Assembly (NCBI GenBank): GCA_015490115.1
Contig: WFYM01000038.1
Location: 1-8,215 of the forward strand
Length of the DNA: 8,215 nucleotides
Direction of reading: 5' to 3'
Source of the DNA: Aquificaceae bacterium
GTDB taxonomy: Bacteria > Aquificota > Aquificia > Aquificales > Aquificaceae
Position 1 is the stretch's first letter. Each line of letters begins with the position of its first letter. The notes under the pieces are model-generated. The model saw nothing but the letters and a program-made list of their open reading frames with translations, ran no database searches and had not been told where the DNA came from. The translations under genes were made by a program, and so were the position numbers. Of this stretch, positions 5,505 to 8,215 are shown one piece after another.

Positions 5505-5837
5505 ATGGCGAGGATAGGAAGGGCTATAGTAAGGGTTCCAAGGAGGATCTCTAAGGGTCAGGTCTTCAAGGTCCAGATGGTCATAACCCACCCCATGGAG
5601 ACGGGTCTAAGAAAGGACAAAAAGACGGGGAAGCTGATACCCGCCCACTACCTCACCCGTATAGAGTTCCTCTTCAACGGAAAGAAGGTAACCACCATCC
5701 ACTCTGGACCCGGCATAAGCAAGAACCCTTACTTCGCCATAATGATGAAGGCTACCGAGTCCGGAACCCTCACGATCAAGTATGAAGACAACAAGGGGGG
5801 TAAGTGGGAGAAGAGCTTAAAGGTCAGCATAGCCTAA
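5505..5837 (+). CDS. soxZ: Sulfur-oxidation partner protein SoxZ
   Basis: A 110-residue, cysteine-free, beta-rich protein that forms the SoxYZ heterodimer, the periplasmic carrier of the Sox pathway. Family features are RAIVRVPRRISKGQVFKVQMVITHPMETG near the N-terminus, HYLTRIEFLFNGKKV in the middle and NPYFAIMMKATESGTLTIKYEDNKG toward the end. The length is as expected. It has no signal peptide, consistent with export together with SoxY. GGGAGGT (5493-5499) precedes the ATG at 5505. The stop codon is part of the TAAAGGAGGGGC sequence that also serves as the soxA ribosome-binding site. Confidence 0.97.
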   Translation: MARIGRAIVRVPRRISKGQVFKVQMVITHPMETGLRKDKKTGKLIPAHYLTRIEFLFNGKKVTTIHSGPGISKNPYFAIMMKATESGTLTIKYEDNKGGKWEKSLKVSIA

Positions 5838-5851
5838 AGGAGGGGCCTGAC

Positions 5852-6673
5852 ATGAAGAAGAAGGGGCTTTTGGTCCTCGGTGTGATCGCTGGGGGGGCTG
5901 TCGCCGGGACCCTCGCTGTCGCTAAGGAAAAGCTCCCCGAACACCTCAGAGAACTCCTCGAACTCGGAATGCACCCCGGTCACGTCTTCGTCGATGAGGG
6001 AAGGGACTACTACCACAACCTGAAGGGACCGAACGGCAAAACCTGTGCCACCTGTCACGGTCAGGACGGGGCGAAGCTTGTGGGAGCCTACGCCAAGATG
6101 CCGAGATACTACAAGGACATAGACGCCGTGGCGGACATAGATCTCAGGATCTACAAGTGCATGACCAAGTATATGGGCTTCGATCCCAAGGACAAGAAGT
6201 TCAAGAAGAAGTATCTCAAGACCTACAGGGTTCCCCTCGCAACATACGTAGCTTCCCTCAGCAACGGGATGAAGATAGACGTGAAGATCCAGCACCCCAA
6301 GGAGAAGGAGATGTACGAACTCGGAAAAAAGGTGTGGTTCACGAGGGCGGGAGCGAGAGAGTTCTCCTGTGCCATGTGCCACATGGTCCTCGCCGGAAGG
6401 AGGATAAGGCTCCAAGGTCTCCCCAATCCTGTTAAAGCCAAGTCCTACAACCACTGGCCCGCCTACAGGTTCGGTTCAGACAAGATGTGGACCATGGAGG
6501 ACAGGGTAAGGACCTGCTTCAGGGCTTACTTCCTGTTCCTGAATAAGTGGGACGAGAAGAAGGACTGGGTCAAAACCCCTCCATTCTTCGCCAAAGAAGT
6601 TATAGCCGTTGAGCTTTACATGAAGCACGCCTCCAACGGAGGAGTCATAGAGGTTCCCGGACTCGTGAGGTAA
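5852..6673 (+). CDS. soxA: Dihaem c-type cytochrome SoxA
   Basis: A 273-residue SoxA, the catalytic subunit of the SoxAX cytochrome, which joins thiosulfate oxidatively to the SoxY cysteine. An N-terminal signal (KKKGLLVLGVIAGGAVAGTLAVA, about 2-24) directs export. Two haem c sites are present: CATCH (Cys65, Cys68, His69) and CAMCH (Cys173, Cys176, His177). Cys103 in RIYKCM fits the axial ligand of the first haem. Cys222 in RVRTCFRAYF fits the cysteine (a persulfide in characterised SoxA) that ligates the active-site haem. It is therefore the dihaem type with all key residues. The start is ATG 5852, with AGGAGG 8 nt upstream and a good signal peptide. An in-frame ATG at 5804 lies inside soxZ and would bury the signal, so it is rejected. 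Confidence 0.96.
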   Translation: MKKKGLLVLGVIAGGAVAGTLAVAKEKLPEHLRELLELGMHPGHVFVDEGRDYYHNLKGPNGKTCATCHGQDGAKLVGAYAKMPRYYKDIDAVADIDLRIYKCMTKYMGFDPKDKKFKKKYLKTYRVPLATYVASLSNGMKIDVKIQHPKEKEMYELGKKVWFTRAGAREFSCAMCHMVLAGRRIRLQGLPNPVKAKSYNHWPAYRFGSDKMWTMEDRVRTCFRAYFLFLNKWDEKKDWVKTPPFFAKEVIAVELYMKHASNGGVIEVPGLVR

Positions 6674-6686
6674 AGGAGGGGCTAAG

Positions 6687-7265
6687 ATGAAGAAGATAGC
6701 TCTTGCGGGAGCCATAGTGGGTTTGGGTCTTTTAGTCGCCTGTCAGCCCGCAGCTCAAAAGGCGGAAGCCCAAAAGCCTAAGAAGAAGCTAACCGCATAC
6801 GAGAAGTTCAGGATAGCCTTCTATCAAAACCAAGACAAGTGGCAGAGATACTGCTCCAACGAAGCCCAGGTCGTTCCAAAAGGAATAAGCGTTGAGGAGT
6901 TCAAAAAGGCAATGCTCGCCACCATAAAGTTCCCGCCTGGCGGCAAAGTCATGGGCGACTGGAAGAGGGGTGAGAAGCTCTTCGGAGATCCGAAGAAGGG
7001 CGGAAGGAGCAGGAGAGGTAACTGTTACGCCTGCCACTGCGGAGATCCCCAGATCATCGCCTGCGGTAATATAGGTCCCTCTCTCAGGGGCTACGGGAAG
7101 AAGGGGGTGGATCCCAAGCAGACATACATGAGGATCTACAACTCTTGGGCTTTCGTCCCATGTTCCGCTATGCCGAGGCTCGGATACTGGGGAGTCCTCA
7201 AACCCGAAGAGATAGCGGACATAGTCGCCTTCCTCCACAGTCCGGAGTCTCCCATCAACAAGTAA
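6687..7265 (+). CDS. soxX: Monohaem c-type cytochrome SoxX, predicted lipoprotein
   Basis: A 192-residue protein, the electron-accepting subunit of SoxAX. The N-terminal signal ends in the lipobox LVAC, with Cys19 as the lipidation site, followed by a Lys/Ala/Gln-rich tether (20-36). It should be anchored to a membrane, unlike the soluble SoxX of Paracoccus. Haem c binds at CYACH (Cys113, Cys116, His117). GNIGPSLRGYG (127-137) is a SoxX signature, and Met162 in SAMPRLG is the likely axial ligand. Extra cysteines at 56, 118, 126 and 159 are unusual; Cys118 follows the haem His directly and Cys159 sits 3 residues before the axial Met. Disulfides 118-126 and 56-159 are plausible but inferred. 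AGGAGG (6674-6679) lies 7 nt before the ATG, and soxA ends 13 bp upstream. Confidence 0.95.
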   Translation: MKKIALAGAIVGLGLLVACQPAAQKAEAQKPKKKLTAYEKFRIAFYQNQDKWQRYCSNEAQVVPKGISVEEFKKAMLATIKFPPGGKVMGDWKRGEKLFGDPKKGGRSRRGNCYACHCGDPQIIACGNIGPSLRGYGKKGVDPKQTYMRIYNSWAFVPCSAMPRLGYWGVLKPEEIADIVAFLHSPESPINK

Positions 7266-7271
7266 AACCGG

Positions 7272-7293
7272 AGGGGGTTACCGCCCCCCTTTT
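7272..7293 (+). terminator. Terminator-like hairpin between soxX and soxB
   Basis: AGGGGG (7272-7277) pairs with CCCCCT (7285-7290) across a 7-nt loop, followed by only four T residues (7290-7293) before GG. The stem is GC-rich and stands right after the soxX stop. The short T-tract suggests a partial terminator or an RNA-stabilising 3' end rather than a complete stop, so soxB could receive reduced read-through. Confidence 0.5.
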
Positions 7294-7333
7294 GGACAAA
7301 ATAAAAGTTTAATTTTTTAGGAGGTGACGGCGG

Positions 7334-8215
7334 ATGCACCTCACCAGAAGGGACTTCTTAGAGCTTGCAATCGTCACAGGTGCCTACCTGACCGCAAACC
7401 CGGTCAGGGCTTTGGCTGAGATGACCTACGACGACATAATGAGGTTCAAGCCCGTTGGCAACGTTACCCTCCTCTTCACAACGGATCTGCACGCCCACCT
7501 CGAACCCCTCTACTTCGCCGAACCTATGAACCTCGTAGCTCCGAAGAAGCTCGCCGGAACACCCGGATACATAACAGGTAAGGACTTCCTGAAATACTAC
7601 AGGATAGCTCCCGGAACTTTAGAGGCTTACTTCACGAGCTGTGTAAACTTCCCGGAACTCGCCCAGAAGTTCGGGAAGATGGGAGGAGCTGCTCACATAA
7701 CCACGATCATAAAGCACGTCATAGCGGAGAGGGGAAGGGACAAGGTCCTCATAATGGACGGCGGTGACACGTGGACGACGACAGCCATAGGGACCTTCAC
7801 CGAAGGAAAGTCCGTCGTCGAGTGGATGACGTACACGGGTTACGACCTCTTTGTAGCTCACTGGGACTTTACCTTCGGCAAAGAGATATTCCTAAAGAGA
7901 ATAGGAGAGCTTGAAAAGGGCGGTTGCGAGTTCATAACCCACAACGTCGTCGACGAGCTTTGGGGAGATCTCGTGTTCAAACCTTATACCATAAAGGAGG
8001 TCGGGGGTGTAAAGCTCGGGATAATAGGCAGCTCCTTCCCATTCACGCCCCTCGCTAACCCCAAGCAATTTGTAGAGGGGTGGAGCTTCGGTATTAGGGA
8101 GGACCAACTCCAGCAGTTCGTAAACGAGCTGAGGGAAAAGCACAAGGTGGACGCCGTAATATTCCTGACCCACAACGGCTTCCCCCTCGACCAGAAGATA
8201 GCTAAGGTCGTAAAG
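7334..8215 (+). CDS. soxB: Sulfate thiol esterase SoxB (5' part only)
   Basis: The first 294 codons of soxB; the frame is open to the window end, and the family is about 550-600 residues, so roughly half is present. SoxB hydrolyses the SoxY-cysteine S-thiosulfonate, releasing sulfate, with a dimanganese centre on a 5'-nucleotidase-like fold. A Tat signal (TRRDFLELA, residues 4-12) starts the protein. Metal-site motifs are TDLHAH (Asp51, His53), DGGDTW (142-147) and AHWDFTFG (175-182, with His176 at the ligand position). Family segments such as GKMGGAAHI (114-122) are clear. As I recall it, the usual SoxB motif is GHWEFTYG, so AHWDFTFG is a variant. AGGAGGTGA (7319-7327) lies 6 nt before the ATG, a near-perfect Shine-Dalgarno. 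The 68 bp before it hold a hairpin and AT-rich DNA. Confidence 0.96.
   Translation, partial: MHLTRRDFLELAIVTGAYLTANPVRALAEMTYDDIMRFKPVGNVTLLFTTDLHAHLEPLYFAEPMNLVAPKKLAGTPGYITGKDFLKYYRIAPGTLEAYFTSCVNFPELAQKFGKMGGAAHITTIIKHVIAERGRDKVLIMDGGDTWTTTAIGTFTEGKSVVEWMTYTGYDLFVAHWDFTFGKEIFLKRIGELEKGGCEFITHNVVDELWGDLVFKPYTIKEVGGVKLGIIGSSFPFTPLANPKQFVEGWSFGIREDQLQQFVNELREKHKVDAVIFLTHNGFPLDQKIAKVVK

Noticed and set aside
5804..5851. Upstream extension of soxA to an ATG at 5804
   Set aside because: It lies inside soxZ and would place 16 residues before the signal peptide. ATG 5852 has a strong ribosome-binding site.
5834..6454. A 206-codon minus-strand frame opposite soxA
   Set aside because: Same codon-bias artefact. 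Its product shows no domain, and soxA has unmistakable haem motifs in the other direction.

Overview
The window looks like chromosomal DNA from a thermophilic, sulfur-oxidising member of the Aquificota, most likely Aquificaceae. This is inferred from four things: a complete soxYZAX set plus the start of soxB; tightly packed and overlapping genes; heavy use of AGG/AGA for arginine and ATA for isoleucine with CGN codons scarce; and Lys/Glu/Arg-rich proteins. I cannot name the species. No mobile element, CRISPR array, tRNA or rRNA is visible.

Layout, left to right. (1) 1-1663: a LysR-type regulator with a promoter-like region containing a possible LysR box, followed by a HAD-family hydrolase overlapping it by 4 bp (ATGA). 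(2) 1599-1778, minus strand: a 59-residue Trm112/UPF0434-type zinc-ribbon gene, antisense to the end of the HAD gene and starting 17 bp from the next plus-strand gene. (3) 1796-2987: acylphosphatase, then a secreted protein with three LysM domains and a degenerate M23 (LytM) domain that resembles an amidase activator more than a peptidase. (4) 2965-4881: a promoter-like pair leading into rplM-rpsI-argC, all overlapping. (5) 4882-5026: an AT-rich intergenic stretch of 145 bp, the only sizeable gap. (6) 5027-8215: soxY-soxZ-soxA-soxX, then a terminator-like hairpin, then soxB, which runs off the window end.

How the genes work together. SoxYZ carries the sulfur substrate on the SoxY C-terminal cysteine. 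SoxAX, a c-type cytochrome pair, oxidatively conjugates thiosulfate to that cysteine. SoxB hydrolyses the sulfate group off. SoxY and SoxB have twin-arginine (Tat) signals, SoxA has an N-terminal export signal, and SoxX has a lipobox, so the system acts outside the cytoplasmic membrane. soxCD are not in this window.

The sox genes all have strong Shine-Dalgarno sequences. In contrast lysR, trm112 and rplM have a -10-like hexamer ending only 8-9 nt before the start codon and no clear Shine-Dalgarno, which suggests leaderless or nearly leaderless transcripts. The points most worth a second look are the hidden antisense Trm112 gene, the catalytically dead LytM domain, the leaderless-type promoters, and the cysteine-rich lipoprotein form of SoxX. 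I found no wholly unknown system.
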